A stretch of DNA of 64,000 nt from assembly GCF_018131105.1 (NCBI RefSeq), contig NZ_JAFCJI010000001.1:3384001-3448000 (forward strand), in the 5' to 3' direction. The DNA is from Bradyrhizobium manausense. Its GTDB lineage: Bacteria > Pseudomonadota > Alphaproteobacteria > Rhizobiales > Xanthobacteraceae. Positions 1-8,998 of the stretch are shown piece by piece. Within the stretch, counting starts at the first letter, position 1, and each line of letters starts with the position of its first letter. The notes beneath the pieces were generated by a model that searched no databases, had not been told where the DNA came from, and saw only the letters and a list, made by a program, of their open reading frames with translations. The position numbers and the translations under genes were made by a program.

Positions 1-1398
1 CTGACGGACAGCTTTCAGGCCATGATCGCGCGCTCGCGGGCCGAGCCGGCGCCTGATTGCGCCGCGCGGCTCGACCGGCTGGCACGGCTGCGGACCGTGG
101 TCGCCGACAACGAGGAGCGTTTCCGGCAGGCGATCTCGGCCGATTTCGGCCACCGCTCTGCGGTCGAGACCACCATCGCGGAGGCGATGATGGTGTTCTC
201 GGAGATCCGGCATGCCACAAAGCACCTGAAGAGCTGGATGGCTCCGCAGCGCGTGGCGACTGCGCTGCAATTCCTGCCCGCGCGCAACCGGTTGATCCCG
301 CAGCCGCTCGGCGTCGTCGGCATCATCGCGCCCTGGAATTATCCGCTGCAGCTCACGCTCGCGCCGGCAATCGGCGCCATCGCCGCCGGCAACCGCGTCA
401 TCATCAAGCCGAGCGAGCTCGTGCCGCACTTTTCCGCGCTGTTGAAGGAGACGGTCGCGCAAAAATTCGACGCAACCGAGTTGCTCGTCACCGGGATCGA
501 GGACGAGGTCTCAAAAGCTTTCGCACACCTGCCGTTCGATCATCTCGTGTTCACGGGCTCGACCCGGGTCGGACGGCTGGTCGCGGAGGCTGCGGGACGC
601 AATCTCACGCCTGTCACCCTCGAGCTCGGCGGCAAGTCGCCGGCGATCATCGATGCCTCTGCCGATCTCGACGAGGCGGCCGAGCGTATCGCCTATGGCA
701 AGCTGCTCAATGCCGGGCAAACCTGCATCGCGCCGGACTATGTGCTGGTGCCGGAGCGTTCGTTGCAGGCTTTCGCCGAGAAGGTGCGCGCACAGATGCG
801 GCGCATGTTCGGCAGCGATCCCGCCAACAAGGACTACACCTCGATCGTTTCTGACCGTCATTATGCGCGGCTGGAGAGCCTGGTCACGGATGCCGCGCAG
901 CGCGGCGCAAAAATCCTGCAACCGTCGAAAGCAGACGATCCCAACTGGAAGTCACACCGCAAATTCCCGCCGACGCTGATCCTCGGCGCCACCGAAGACA
1001 TGGCCGTGATGCAGGAGGAGATTTTCGGGCCGGTGCTTCCCGTGTTGGGCACTCGCGAACCGGCAGACGCCATCGCCTTCATCAACCGCCGTGACCGGCC
1101 ACTCGCGCTCTATTGGTTCGGCAAGGACGCAGCCGCACGCAACGAGGTCTTATCGCGCACCGTCTCCGGCGGCGTCACCATCAACGACTGCCTGTTTCAC
1201 TTCGCGCAAATCAACCAGCCGATGGGTGGCGTCGGCGCGTCCGGCAGCGGCGCCTATCACGGCGAATGGGGTTTTCGCACGTTCAGCAAGCTGAAGCCGG
1301 TGTTCTATCGCTCCAGGTTCAACCGCCTCGCCGACCTCTATCCGCCATATGGGGGAAAGATCGCGCGGCTGGAGAAGATGATGCGGTTCATGTCGTAG
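1..1398 (+). CDS. Aldehyde dehydrogenase, coniferyl-aldehyde-dehydrogenase-like, 5' partial
   Basis: NAD(P)-dependent oxidation of an aldehyde to a carboxylic acid in the cytoplasm. The frame is open from base 1 (codons before the ATG at 22 read LTDSFQA), and members of this family have an N-terminal segment like the one entering here, so the true start is probably upstream of the window. The catalytic Glu is in VTLELGGKSP (codon 622-624) and the nucleophilic Cys in NAGQTCIAPDY (codon 724-726). The PWNYP and FTGSTRVG cofactor-site motifs are present. The C-terminus ends soon after FSKLKPV, as in the membrane-associated coniferyl/fatty-aldehyde class. The next gene is a GMC oxidoreductase, which fits an alcohol to aldehyde to acid route, but the substrate cannot be read from sequence. 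Confidence 0.9.
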   Translation: MTDSFQAMIARSRAEPAPDCAARLDRLARLRTVVADNEERFRQAISADFGHRSAVETTIAEAMMVFSEIRHATKHLKSWMAPQRVATALQFLPARNRLIPQPLGVVGIIAPWNYPLQLTLAPAIGAIAAGNRVIIKPSELVPHFSALLKETVAQKFDATELLVTGIEDEVSKAFAHLPFDHLVFTGSTRVGRLVAEAAGRNLTPVTLELGGKSPAIIDASADLDEAAERIAYGKLLNAGQTCIAPDYVLVPERSLQAFAEKVRAQMRRMFGSDPANKDYTSIVSDRHYARLESLVTDAAQRGAKILQPSKADDPNWKSHRKFPPTLILGATEDMAVMQEEIFGPVLPVLGTREPADAIAFINRRDRPLALYWFGKDAAARNEVLSRTVSGGVTINDCLFHFAQINQPMGGVGASGSGAYHGEWGFRTFSKLKPVFYRSRFNRLADLYPPYGGKIARLEKMMRFMS

Positions 1399-1403
1399 CG
1401 TCA

Positions 1404-1505
1404 GTCATTCCGGGGGCGATGCGCAGCATCGAACCCGGAATCCATCTTGCCACATGCTACGCGGATGAATGGATTCCGGGCTCGCGCTTCGCGCGCCGGA
1501 ATGAC
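1404..1505. repeat. Intergenic palindromic repeat, 'gtcattccggg' type
   Basis: Outer arms gtcattccggg and ccggaatgac are inverted, and inner arms ggaatccat and atggattcc are inverted. The element fills the gap between the aldehyde dehydrogenase stop and the ribosome binding site of the GMC gene, so a joint transcript would carry a long hairpin here. This class of short dispersed element is common between genes in Bradyrhizobium and Rhodopseudomonas. Confidence 0.75.
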
Positions 1506-1526
1506 GAGAAGAAGGGGGAAACATCA

Positions 1527-3125
1527 GTGACTGACACATTCGATTTCATCGTCGTGGGCGCGGGCTCCGGCGGGTGCGCGGTGGCGGGGCGGCTGTCGGA
1601 GGAGGCGGCAACATCCGTGGTGCTGCTCGATGCCGGCGGCAAGAACGACAACTGGCGCATCACCACACCGTTCGGGCTGGCTCTGCCATACCAGGCGGCC
1701 AATTGGGCCTTCGACACCGTGCCGCAAAAGGGATTGAACGGCCGCATCGGCTATCAACCGCGCGGCAAGGGCCTCGGCGGCTCCTCGGCGATCAACGCCA
1801 TGGTCTATATCCGCGGCCACAAATGGGACTACGACCACTGGGCCGCGCTCGGCAATGAAGGCTGGTCGTATGCGGACGTGCTGCCCTATTTCAAGCGCTC
1901 GGAGAACAATTCTGATTTCGATGGCGAGTATCACGGCAAGGGTGGCCCGTTGCACGTCAACAGGCTGCGCTCGGACAATCCGATCCATGATGTCTTCCAT
2001 CAGGCCGGCCGCGAGGCGCAGTTCCGTATTCGCGAGGACTTCAATGAAGCGGATCACGAAGGGCTCGGCAGCTACCAGGTGACGCAGCACAAGGGCGAGC
2101 GCTGGAGCGCGGCGCGCGCCTATCTGCAGCCTCATATGGACAAGCGCGCCAATCTGCGCATCGAGACGGCGGCGCATGCCACGCGCATCCTGTTCGAAGG
2201 CGGGCGCGCGGTCGGCATCGAATATGTGCAGGGCAAGCAGACAAAGCAGCTGCGCGCCCGCCGCGAGGTGATCCTTGCCGGTGGCGCGTTCCAGTCGCCG
2301 CAATTGCTGATGCTGTCGGGCGTCGGCGATGGTGAGGCGCTTGGCCAGCACGGCATCGGCGTCACGCATCACCTGCCGGGCGTCGGGCGCAATCTGCAGG
2401 ACCATCCGGATTTCGTGTTCGTCTACGCCTCCGACTATCCGCATTTCGTTCACGCGTCACTCGGCCGGGTGCCGTCCCTGCTTCGCGCTATCCAGCGCTA
2501 CCGCAGGGAACGGCGCGGCCTGTTGACCACCAATTTCGCCGAATGCGGCGGCTTCCTGAAGACGCGACCTGACCTCGACGTACCCGACATTCAGCTACAT
2601 TTCGTCATCGCGATGCTCGACGATCACGGCCGAAAGAAGCACAAGGAGGCCGGCTTCTCATGTCACGTCTGCCTGCTCAGGCCGAAGAGCCGCGGCAGCG
2701 TCTGGCTGAAAAGCGCCGATCCGTTCGCAGCGCCAATGATCGATCCGAACTTTTTGGGCGAAGACGAGGACCTCGAGTCGATGGTCGCAGGCTTCAAGAC
2801 CACGCGACGGCTGATGGAGACGCCCGCGTTGCGCGCGTTGCAGAAGAAGGACATGTTCACGTCCGATGTGCGAACCGACGACGACATCCGCGCCATTTTG
2901 CGCAATCGCGTCGACACCGTCTATCACCCCGTCGGCACTTGCAGGATGGGCACCGATGCGATGGCCGTGGTCGATCCGAAGCTGAAAGTGCACGGCGTGG
3001 AAGGCCTGCGCGTCGTCGACGCCTCGATCATGCCGACGCTGATCGGCGGCAACACCAATGCACCTGCTATCATGATCGGGGAGAAGGCCGCCGATATGAT
3101 CCGGGCGGAGATGCGGGCGAGCTAG
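1527..3125 (+). CDS. GMC family FAD-dependent oxidoreductase (alcohol/choline dehydrogenase type)
   Basis: FAD-dependent oxidation of an alcohol, 532 residues, the usual length for choline dehydrogenase-like GMC enzymes. The GTG start at 1527 was chosen because it has a GGGGGAA ribosome binding site and immediately precedes the FAD-binding motif (DFIVVGAGSGG, residues 4-14). Longer in-frame extensions run back through the repeat and into the previous gene in another frame. The second GMC signature GGSSAINAMVYIRG is near residue 90. The C-terminal block holds the catalytic-His motif VYHPVGTCRMG and then GNTNAPAIMIGEKAADMI. It lies 129 bp behind an aldehyde dehydrogenase, so the pair could oxidise an alcohol in two steps. 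The substrate is unknown. Confidence 0.9.
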   Translation: MTDTFDFIVVGAGSGGCAVAGRLSEEAATSVVLLDAGGKNDNWRITTPFGLALPYQAANWAFDTVPQKGLNGRIGYQPRGKGLGGSSAINAMVYIRGHKWDYDHWAALGNEGWSYADVLPYFKRSENNSDFDGEYHGKGGPLHVNRLRSDNPIHDVFHQAGREAQFRIREDFNEADHEGLGSYQVTQHKGERWSAARAYLQPHMDKRANLRIETAAHATRILFEGGRAVGIEYVQGKQTKQLRARREVILAGGAFQSPQLLMLSGVGDGEALGQHGIGVTHHLPGVGRNLQDHPDFVFVYASDYPHFVHASLGRVPSLLRAIQRYRRERRGLLTTNFAECGGFLKTRPDLDVPDIQLHFVIAMLDDHGRKKHKEAGFSCHVCLLRPKSRGSVWLKSADPFAAPMIDPNFLGEDEDLESMVAGFKTTRRLMETPALRALQKKDMFTSDVRTDDDIRAILRNRVDTVYHPVGTCRMGTDAMAVVDPKLKVHGVEGLRVVDASIMPTLIGGNTNAPAIMIGEKAADMIRAEMRAS

Positions 3126-3323
3126 ACCACGCGATCTCCACATCTTAGTCCCGGCGCAGGCCGGAACAACCACGAGGCGATGTTTTCTTTACCGACGTCA
3201 AATAGTCATGGAATGGGCGCAGTATCCGACCCTCTGGGGCCAACAAAAATACAGACGATTTTAGCGATATGAAACCGAATGACCGGTTCGCCGTTCATTC
3301 GTTCCATTGGCAGGGTTTCGCTC

Positions 3324-3836
3324 ATGAACAGTTTCGATCTCGCCGTCTATGCCGCGTTCGCAATTGCGATCGGCTTCGGCTTCAGGACCGGCCTGCTCGG
3401 CAGCGCCATGACCATTCTCGCTTATCTCCTCGCCGCCCCCATCGCGGTCGCGCTGATGCCGATGATCGTGCCGCAGGTCGCCGAAAATCCGAACGCGCCG
3501 CAATTTCAGAACTGGATCTGGTTCTTCGGCATCTTCGTGGTGGTCGGAATGCTCTTCGGATATATCGGACGCCTCGCACTGAACGACACCATCCGCGATG
3601 CCGGGATCGGCGACCGCCTCGGCGGCGCGGCGCTCGGCGCCATCAGGGTCGGCCTCGTCGCCACCACGCTCGTGCTGGTGTTCGACCAGATCGTGCCGGC
3701 CAACCGGCAGCCGCCGTTCCTCGCCGGCTCGCATCTGCGGCCGCTGTTCTCGCTGGCCGGTCAGATGGGGTTCAAGTCGCTGCCGCCGGAGGCGGCCGCT
3801 GCGATCGACCGCCTCAAGCAGGAGCGGCGGATCTAA
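3324..3836 (+). CDS. CvpA-family membrane protein
   Basis: Small inner-membrane protein of 170 residues with about four hydrophobic helices (roughly residues 5-22, 28-50, 68-90 and 108-125). This is the layout of CvpA/colicin V production family proteins, which are linked to envelope stress and secretion. The start at ATG 3324 gives MNSFDLAVYAAF directly at the first helix. An upstream in-frame start at 3279 would add an unlikely polar leader. The C-terminal tail after residue 130 is soluble. No operon partner is obvious, since the flanking gaps are 198 and 129 bp. Confidence 0.65.
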   Translation: MNSFDLAVYAAFAIAIGFGFRTGLLGSAMTILAYLLAAPIAVALMPMIVPQVAENPNAPQFQNWIWFFGIFVVVGMLFGYIGRLALNDTIRDAGIGDRLGGAALGAIRVGLVATTLVLVFDQIVPANRQPPFLAGSHLRPLFSLAGQMGFKSLPPEAAAAIDRLKQERRI

Positions 3837-3965
3837 CCCGCGCATTTGCATCGCCGCGGCGCGCGCCATGCATTTTGACGCGGTTCCCTCCCTTATCAGC
3901 GGCACCGCAGTTGGCTAGAGTGCGCTCCATCCAAAAACCTAGCCTGACATTACGGGAGTGAAACA

Positions 3966-4748
3966 GTGGATCTTGGGATCAAAGGTCGCCGCGCCATCGT
4001 CTGCGCATCCAGCAAGGGCCTCGGCCGCGCTTGCGCTTTCTCGCTGGCCGAAGCCGGCGTCGACGTCACGCTGACCGCGCGCGGCGCCGAAGCCCTGAAG
4101 AAGACGGCCGACGAGATCAGGAAAGCCTATCCCAGCGTGAAGGTCACCGAGATCGTCGGTGACATCACCACGCCCGCCGGCCGCGAGGCCGTGCTGAAGG
4201 CCTGTCCCGAGCCCGACATTCTCATCAACAATGCCGGCGGGCCGCCCCCCGGCGACTTCCGCAACTGGACCCGTGACGACTGGATCAAGGCGATCGACGC
4301 CAACATGCTGACGCCGATCGAGCTGATCAAGTCGACCGTGGACGGCATGATGGCGCGCAAGTTCGGCCGCATCGTCAACATCACCTCGGCCGCAGTGAAG
4401 GCGCCGATCGACATTCTCGGTCTCTCCAACGGCGCGCGCGCCGGCCTCACCGGCTTCATTGCCGGCCTGTCGCGCAAGACCGTGATCAACAACGTCACCA
4501 TCAACGGCCTCTTGCCCGGCCCGTTCGAGACCGACCGTCTGACCGGCACCGCGAAGGCCGAGGCCGACAAGCGCGGCACGACGCCGGAGCAGATCCTGGC
4601 CGAGCGCGCCAAGCTCAACCCCGCCGGCCGCTTCGGCCAGCCCGACGAGTTCGGCTATGCCTGCGCCTTCCTGTGCGGCGCCAAGGCCGGCTTCATCACC
4701 GGCCAGAACATCTTGCTCGACGGCGGCGCCTTCCCCGGCACGCTGTGA
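3966..4748 (+). CDS. SDR family oxidoreductase with non-canonical active site
   Basis: Short-chain dehydrogenase/reductase, 260 residues, Rossmann fold. The GTG start at 3966 follows a GGGAGTG ribosome binding site. The nucleotide-binding segment is CASSKGLGRA (residues 13-22) and the NNAGG motif is at 88-92. At the catalytic position the usual Ser-x12-Tyr-x3-Lys is replaced: Ser141 is kept, but the Tyr position reads Ser154 and the Lys position Arg158 (LGLSNGARAG). This variant occurs in a recognisable SDR subgroup annotated as 3-oxoacyl-ACP reductase-like, so it may work differently or bind without classical reduction. Its stop overlaps the GTG start of the next gene by four bases, so the two are translationally coupled. 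Confidence 0.88.
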   Translation: MDLGIKGRRAIVCASSKGLGRACAFSLAEAGVDVTLTARGAEALKKTADEIRKAYPSVKVTEIVGDITTPAGREAVLKACPEPDILINNAGGPPPGDFRNWTRDDWIKAIDANMLTPIELIKSTVDGMMARKFGRIVNITSAAVKAPIDILGLSNGARAGLTGFIAGLSRKTVINNVTINGLLPGPFETDRLTGTAKAEADKRGTTPEQILAERAKLNPAGRFGQPDEFGYACAFLCGAKAGFITGQNILLDGGAFPGTL

Positions 4749-5734
4749 GGGCAGTCTGGTACGAGCAGACGGGACCGGCGGTCGACGTTCTCACCTATGG
4801 TGAGATGGCGACGCCGGTCGCAGGTCCAGGCGAAGTTCGCATTCGCCTGGAGGCCTCCGGCGTCAACCCGGCCGATGTCGGCCGGCGCGGCGGCTCCTAT
4901 CGCGCCATGGAATACCCACGCGTCATCCCGAACAGCGACGGTGCAGGCTTCATCGACCAAATCGGCGACGGCGTAACACGATTCAAAATTGGCGACCGCG
5001 TCTGGCTGTTCAACGGCCAGCGCAATGGCCGCGCCTACGGCACCGCGGCAGAATACATCGCGCTCGCAGAACAGCTGGTGACGCCGTTGCCGGACCATAT
5101 CTCGTTTGCAGACGGCGCGACACTCGGTATCCCCGCGATGACGGCATGGTGCTCGCTGTTTGCGGACGGGCCGATCGTCGGCAAGACCGTTCTGGTCACC
5201 GGCGGCGCCGGCGCGGTTGGGCACTATGTGGTGCAACTCGCGAAATGGGGCGGCGCGCAGGTGATCGCGACCGTCAGCGCGGCGATGAAGGGCGAGCAGG
5301 CACGGCGCGCGGGCGCGAATCTCGTGGTGAATTATAAGGACGAGGACGTCGTCGCCAAGGCGATGGCCTTCACCGGCGGGCGGGGTGTCGACCGCGTGGT
5401 CGATGTCGATTTCGGCGGCAACATCGCGACGACGCTGAAGCTGATGGCGATGAATTCCACCATCGCCGTCTACGCCACCAATGGCAATCGTACGCCTGAG
5501 GTCCCGATGCGCGAGCTGATGGAGAAGTGCATCAATCTAAGGTCGCTGGTGCTGTTCGCGCTGCCGCCGGCACTGCTCGCAGCGGCGCAGGCCGACATTT
5601 CGAAATGGCTGGCGGCGGGGCCGCGCATTCACAATATCGCGGCACAATTCGCGCTGTCGGACACGGCGCAGGCCCATCTCGCCGTCGAGAAGGGCGACAA
5701 GCTCGGCACCGTGATCGTCGACTGCGCGCGTTAG
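4745..5734 (+). CDS. Zinc-independent medium-chain dehydrogenase, NADPH:quinone oxidoreductase-like
   Basis: 329-residue MDR-superfamily enzyme that should reduce a quinone or enone with NADPH. The start is GTG 4745, overlapping the stop of the upstream SDR (GTGA), and yields MRAVWYEQTGPA, the standard N-terminus of this family. The GroES-like domain covers about residues 1-120 and the Rossmann domain has GGAGAVGHYVVQLAKWGG near residue 153. The structural-zinc cysteine cluster of true alcohol dehydrogenases is absent. Its 3' end overlaps the convergent DUF3775 gene, the two stop codons sharing bases 5732-5733. Coupling with the SDR suggests both act on the same compound class. Confidence 0.88.
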   Translation: MRAVWYEQTGPAVDVLTYGEMATPVAGPGEVRIRLEASGVNPADVGRRGGSYRAMEYPRVIPNSDGAGFIDQIGDGVTRFKIGDRVWLFNGQRNGRAYGTAAEYIALAEQLVTPLPDHISFADGATLGIPAMTAWCSLFADGPIVGKTVLVTGGAGAVGHYVVQLAKWGGAQVIATVSAAMKGEQARRAGANLVVNYKDEDVVAKAMAFTGGRGVDRVVDVDFGGNIATTLKLMAMNSTIAVYATNGNRTPEVPMRELMEKCINLRSLVLFALPPALLAAAQADISKWLAAGPRIHNIAAQFALSDTAQAHLAVEKGDKLGTVIVDCAR

Positions 5735-6162
5735 GCCACAGGCGTGGTCCGCTCGTCGGTCCAGTCGATGCCGAGTTCGTCCATCCCGTCGGCGAGGAGA
5801 TCGCCCAGCATCGGCTCGCCCAGCAGATATTGCACTGTCTCGCGCCGGGGTGCCTTGTATTCGGCACGCGCTTCGACGGCGCGGGCGCGCAGATCGTCCC
5901 ACTCATCGACATCGCTGTCACCGCGGCCGAGCCACATCAGCGTGACCAGGTCGAGCTGCTCGTCCTCGTTCAGCGCCTGGATGAAGCCGCCGAGTTCGGC
6001 TGCGACCGGATCGGACGACGTGTCCTCCAGCACGTCAATCTCGTCGTCATCGGAGGGGTTGGAGCCCGAATCCTGATCGGAGGCACCTTCCTTGACGTCG
6101 AATTCGCGCGCCTTCTCGATGATGAAGGCGACCTTGTCGGCGGAAATGGCAAGCTCTGGCAT
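5731..6162 (-). CDS. DUF3775 domain protein
   Basis: 143-residue acidic protein of unknown function, starting MPELAISADKVAFIIEKARE. The C-terminal half, with LDLVTLMWLGRGD and ETVQYLLGEPMLGDLL, matches the DUF3775 pattern found in alphaproteobacteria. A low-complexity Asp/Glu/Ser linker lies at about residues 26-50. No membrane segment or signal peptide is visible, so it is probably cytoplasmic. It is convergent with the quinone oxidoreductase gene and their stop codons overlap, leaving no room for a terminator between them. Function is not known. Confidence 0.8.
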   Translation of the reverse strand: MPELAISADKVAFIIEKAREFDVKEGASDQDSGSNPSDDDEIDVLEDTSSDPVAAELGGFIQALNEDEQLDLVTLMWLGRGDSDVDEWDDLRARAVEARAEYKAPRRETVQYLLGEPMLGDLLADGMDELGIDWTDERTTPVA

Positions 6163-6294
6163 GGGTTTCCCCTCGGACTCTGGCCGCTGGTTTCGAGTTC
6201 CTGCGATAACGCAGCATCACGGCAGATGATCCATTGCGTTCGGAGGCGGAAGGCCGCATCTTTCGCGAAAGCAAGAAAATGAGGGGTACGCCCG

Positions 6295-7146
6295 ATGCAG
6301 TGGAAGGTCGGCAGGGTCAAAATCACCAAGGTGGTGGAGATGGAGACGGTCGGCTCGACCCGCTTCATCCTACCCTTGGCCGGCAATGACGAGATCAAGA
6401 AGCTGCCCTGGCTGATCCCGCATTTCGCCACCGAGGAGGGCCGGCTGAAAATGTCGATCCATTCGCTGGTGGTGGAGACGCCGTCACGCCGGATCGTTGT
6501 CGACACCGGCCTCGGCAACGACAAGCAGGGCCGCAACATCCCGACCTGGAATAATCGCGACACCCCGTTCCTGGAGATGATGGGTGCGGCGGGCTTTCCG
6601 CCCGATAGCATCGACACCGTGCTGTGCACACATCTCCATGTCGACCATGTCGGCTGGAATACGAAGCTCGTCGGCGGCAAATGGGTACCGGCCTTCCCCA
6701 AAGCGCGTTACGTGTTCGGCCGCACCGAATACGAGCATTGGCTGAACCATTCGACCGAGCCGGACAAGCAGGCGGTGTTTGACGATTCCGTGAAGCCGAT
6801 CGTCGATGCCGACCGCGCCGATCTGATCCCCAGCGACCACCGGCTCACGGACGAGATCAGCATGATCCCGACGCCCGGCCACAGTCCCGGCCATATGAGC
6901 ATCCTGATCCAGTCGGACGGCGAACAGGGATTGCTGACCGGAGATGTCGCCCACCATCCCTGCCAGATGGCACATCTCGCGTGGTCCTCGACCGCGGATT
7001 CCGACCAGGCGCAGTCGGCGACGACGCGGGCAGCGCTGTTCGGCCGGTTTGCCGATACGCCGACGCTGGTGATCGGTGGACATTTCTCGGCCGGGCACAT
7101 TCGCCGCGAGCGAGATGCGTTCAAGTTTATGGCGTTGCAATCATAG
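6295..7146 (+). CDS. MBL-fold metallo-hydrolase
   Basis: 283-residue cytoplasmic metallo-beta-lactamase-fold hydrolase. The binuclear-metal motif HLHVDHVGW is near residues 112-120. Further ligands are the His in PGHSPGHMS (about residue 198) and the Asp in LLTGDVAHHP. A late His lies in GGHFSAGHI. The overall layout resembles AHL-lactonase-like and pesticide-hydrolase-like MBL proteins, but the substrate cannot be assigned. A close paralogue lies at 8999-9868 with an FAH enzyme and a GST between them, suggesting one small catabolic cluster. Confidence 0.9.
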   Translation: MQWKVGRVKITKVVEMETVGSTRFILPLAGNDEIKKLPWLIPHFATEEGRLKMSIHSLVVETPSRRIVVDTGLGNDKQGRNIPTWNNRDTPFLEMMGAAGFPPDSIDTVLCTHLHVDHVGWNTKLVGGKWVPAFPKARYVFGRTEYEHWLNHSTEPDKQAVFDDSVKPIVDADRADLIPSDHRLTDEISMIPTPGHSPGHMSILIQSDGEQGLLTGDVAHHPCQMAHLAWSSTADSDQAQSATTRAALFGRFADTPTLVIGGHFSAGHIRRERDAFKFMALQS

Positions 7147-7151
7147 GCTTC

Positions 7152-7239
7152 GTAGGGTGGGCAAAGCGAGGCGTGCCCACACGTTCGGCCTGTAGCAAAA
7201 GATCGTGGGCACGGCGCTTCGCGCCTTTGCCCACCCTAC
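7152..7239. repeat. Intergenic palindromic repeat, 'gtagggtgggcaaag' type
   Basis: The arms gtagggtgggcaaag and ctttgcccaccctac are inverted, with inner arms gcgtgcccac and gtgggcacggc. A related element is at 28725-28814. It lies between the MBL gene and the FAH-family gene. Confidence 0.75.
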
Positions 7240-7362
7240 AGGACCTCGTCCCCCCACCGAATTGAGAGGGCTGCAATGCACGCCTTTTTCGGCGGTTGAA
7301 TTTCCCGCCGCCCTGTTCCATGAAGCTATTTAACCGATCAGTCCACTTAGGGAGAAACGAGA

Positions 7363-8205
7363 ATGAAGCTTGTTCGTTACGGCGAAAAGGGTGCGGAAAA
7401 GCCCGGCCTGATCGACAAATCCGGCCAGTTGCGCGACTTGTCGGCGCATGTGAAGGACCTTACCGGCGAGGCCTATTCGCCGGAATCCCTGAAGAAACTG
7501 GCCGCGATCGACCCGGCCTCGCTGGCTGCCGTTTCCGGCAAGCCGCGCTTCGGCGCGCCGGTCACCGGCATCTCGAAATTCGTCGCGATCGGCCTCAACT
7601 ACAGCGACCACGCCAAGGAAACGGGCGCTGCAATTCCGACCGAACCGATCATCTTCATGAAGGCCAACACCTCGCTGTCCGGCCCGAACGACAAGGTCGA
7701 GAAGCCGCGCGGCTCGACCAAGCTCGACTGGGAAGTCGAGATCGCTGCGATTATCGGCACCCAGGCAAAATACGTCTCGGAAGCCGATGCGCTGAACTAC
7801 GTCGCCGGCTATTGCGTCTGCAACGACGTCTCCGAGCGCAACTTCCAGACCGAGCGCCTGGGTCAGTGGACCAAAGGCAAGTCGCACGACACGTTCGGCC
7901 CCGTCGGCCCCTGGCTTGCCACCAAGGACGAGATCAAGGACGTGCAGAACCTGTCGATGTGGCTCGACGTCAACGGTCAGCGCCGTCAGACCGGCTCGAC
8001 CAAGACCATGATCTTCTCGATGGCCAAGTGCATCTCCTATGTCTCGCAGTTCATGACCTTGCTGCCGGGCGATATCATCACCACGGGCACCCCGCCCGGC
8101 GTCGGCCTCGGCATGAAGCCGCCGACCTTCCTGAATGTCGGCGACGTCGTGACCCTGGGCATCGAAGGCCTCGGCGAGCAGCGCCAGGAGATCGTGGCGG
8201 CGTAA
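7363..8205 (+). CDS. Fumarylacetoacetate hydrolase (FAH) family protein
   Basis: 280-residue enzyme of the FAH superfamily, which includes fumarylpyruvate hydrolases, ureidoglycolate lyase-like proteins and decarboxylase/isomerases of aromatic meta-cleavage. The start ATG 7363 has an AGGGAGAA ribosome binding site. The N-terminal domain (about 1-70) is short and typical. The core starts at FVAIGLNYSDHA. Metal ligands are in DWEVEIAAI (Glu-x-Glu, residues near 125) and NDVSERNFQ (Asp, near 155). The C-terminal TGTPPGVGLGMKPP loop is intact. It lies between two MBL hydrolases and a GST, a setting that fits breakdown of a ring-cleavage or lactone product. Confidence 0.92.
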   Translation: MKLVRYGEKGAEKPGLIDKSGQLRDLSAHVKDLTGEAYSPESLKKLAAIDPASLAAVSGKPRFGAPVTGISKFVAIGLNYSDHAKETGAAIPTEPIIFMKANTSLSGPNDKVEKPRGSTKLDWEVEIAAIIGTQAKYVSEADALNYVAGYCVCNDVSERNFQTERLGQWTKGKSHDTFGPVGPWLATKDEIKDVQNLSMWLDVNGQRRQTGSTKTMIFSMAKCISYVSQFMTLLPGDIITTGTPPGVGLGMKPPTFLNVGDVVTLGIEGLGEQRQEIVAA

Positions 8206-8222
8206 GGCCTCCGCTCTCTCCC

Positions 8223-8337
8223 CGTCATTGCGAGAAGCCCGCGACAAAATTGCGAAGCAATTTTGCGCTGGCGACGAAGCAATCCAGACTAATTCCACGG
8301 AGGCAGCCTGGATTGCTTCGCATCGCTGGCAATGACG
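8223..8337. repeat. Intergenic palindromic repeat, 'cgtcattgcgag' type (copy 1)
   Basis: It opens cgtcattgcgag and closes ggcaatgacg, with internal inverted arms gaagcaatccag and ctggattgcttc. An inserted stretch, ttgcgaagcaattttgcg, makes this copy longer than the others at 13796, 18175 and 63913. Confidence 0.8.
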
Positions 8338-8372
8338 AAAACCAATTGCCGATCACCCGCAGGATATCTCCG

Positions 8373-8984
8373 ATGAAACTCTCCTTCTCCGCCGCCTCGC
8401 CTTTCGCCCGCAAGGTGCGCATCGCTGCGATCGAGCTCGGGTTGATCGACAAGATCGAATTCACACCGGCCACCGTCGCGCCGGGCACCGCCAACGAGGA
8501 CTATTCGAAGATCACGCCGCTGAAGAAGCTGCCTGTGTTGATCACCAACGACGGCGACGTGATTTTGGACTCCTACGTCATCGTCGAATATCTCAACGAG
8601 ATGGTCGGCGGCAGTCTGATCCCGGACTACGGTCCGCGGCGCTGGAAGGCCAAGACCAATCATTCGCTGATCAACGGCATGCTCGATTCCATGCTGCTGT
8701 GCCGCTACGAAAAGATGGTGCGGCCGCAGGGCCTGCAATGGCAGGCGTGGTCGGACGACCACTGGAACCGGGCCTGGACCGGCATGGCGCGCTTCGAGAA
8801 CATGCCCGACGTTCTGAACGGCCCGTTCGACATTTCGCAGATCGGCCTCGTTTGCGTGCTCGGCTATGCCGACTTCCGCTTCGCCGATTGCGGCTGGCGC
8901 AAGGCCTATCCAAAACTCGACGCCTTCCACCAGAAGATGCTGGAGCGCCCCTCAGTCAAGATCTCGGTGCCTCCGGCCGCATAA
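8373..8984 (+). CDS. Glutathione S-transferase family protein
   Basis: 203-residue GST-fold protein. The N-terminal thioredoxin-like domain (about 1-80) has the glutathione-site pattern SFSAASPFARKVRIA with a Ser at the usual catalytic region, the cis-Pro in LKKLPVLI, and the DSYVIVEYL motif. The helical C-terminal domain runs from about residue 90. It starts at ATG 8373, 35 bp beyond the repeat. It sits in the MBL-FAH-GST-MBL cluster, where a GST could serve as isomerase or detoxifying enzyme for a ring-cleavage intermediate, as maleylpyruvate isomerases do. That role is inferred. Confidence 0.9.
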   Translation: MKLSFSAASPFARKVRIAAIELGLIDKIEFTPATVAPGTANEDYSKITPLKKLPVLITNDGDVILDSYVIVEYLNEMVGGSLIPDYGPRRWKAKTNHSLINGMLDSMLLCRYEKMVRPQGLQWQAWSDDHWNRAWTGMARFENMPDVLNGPFDISQIGLVCVLGYADFRFADCGWRKAYPKLDAFHQKMLERPSVKISVPPAA

Positions 8985-8998
8985 CAGCGGGAGTTCTC

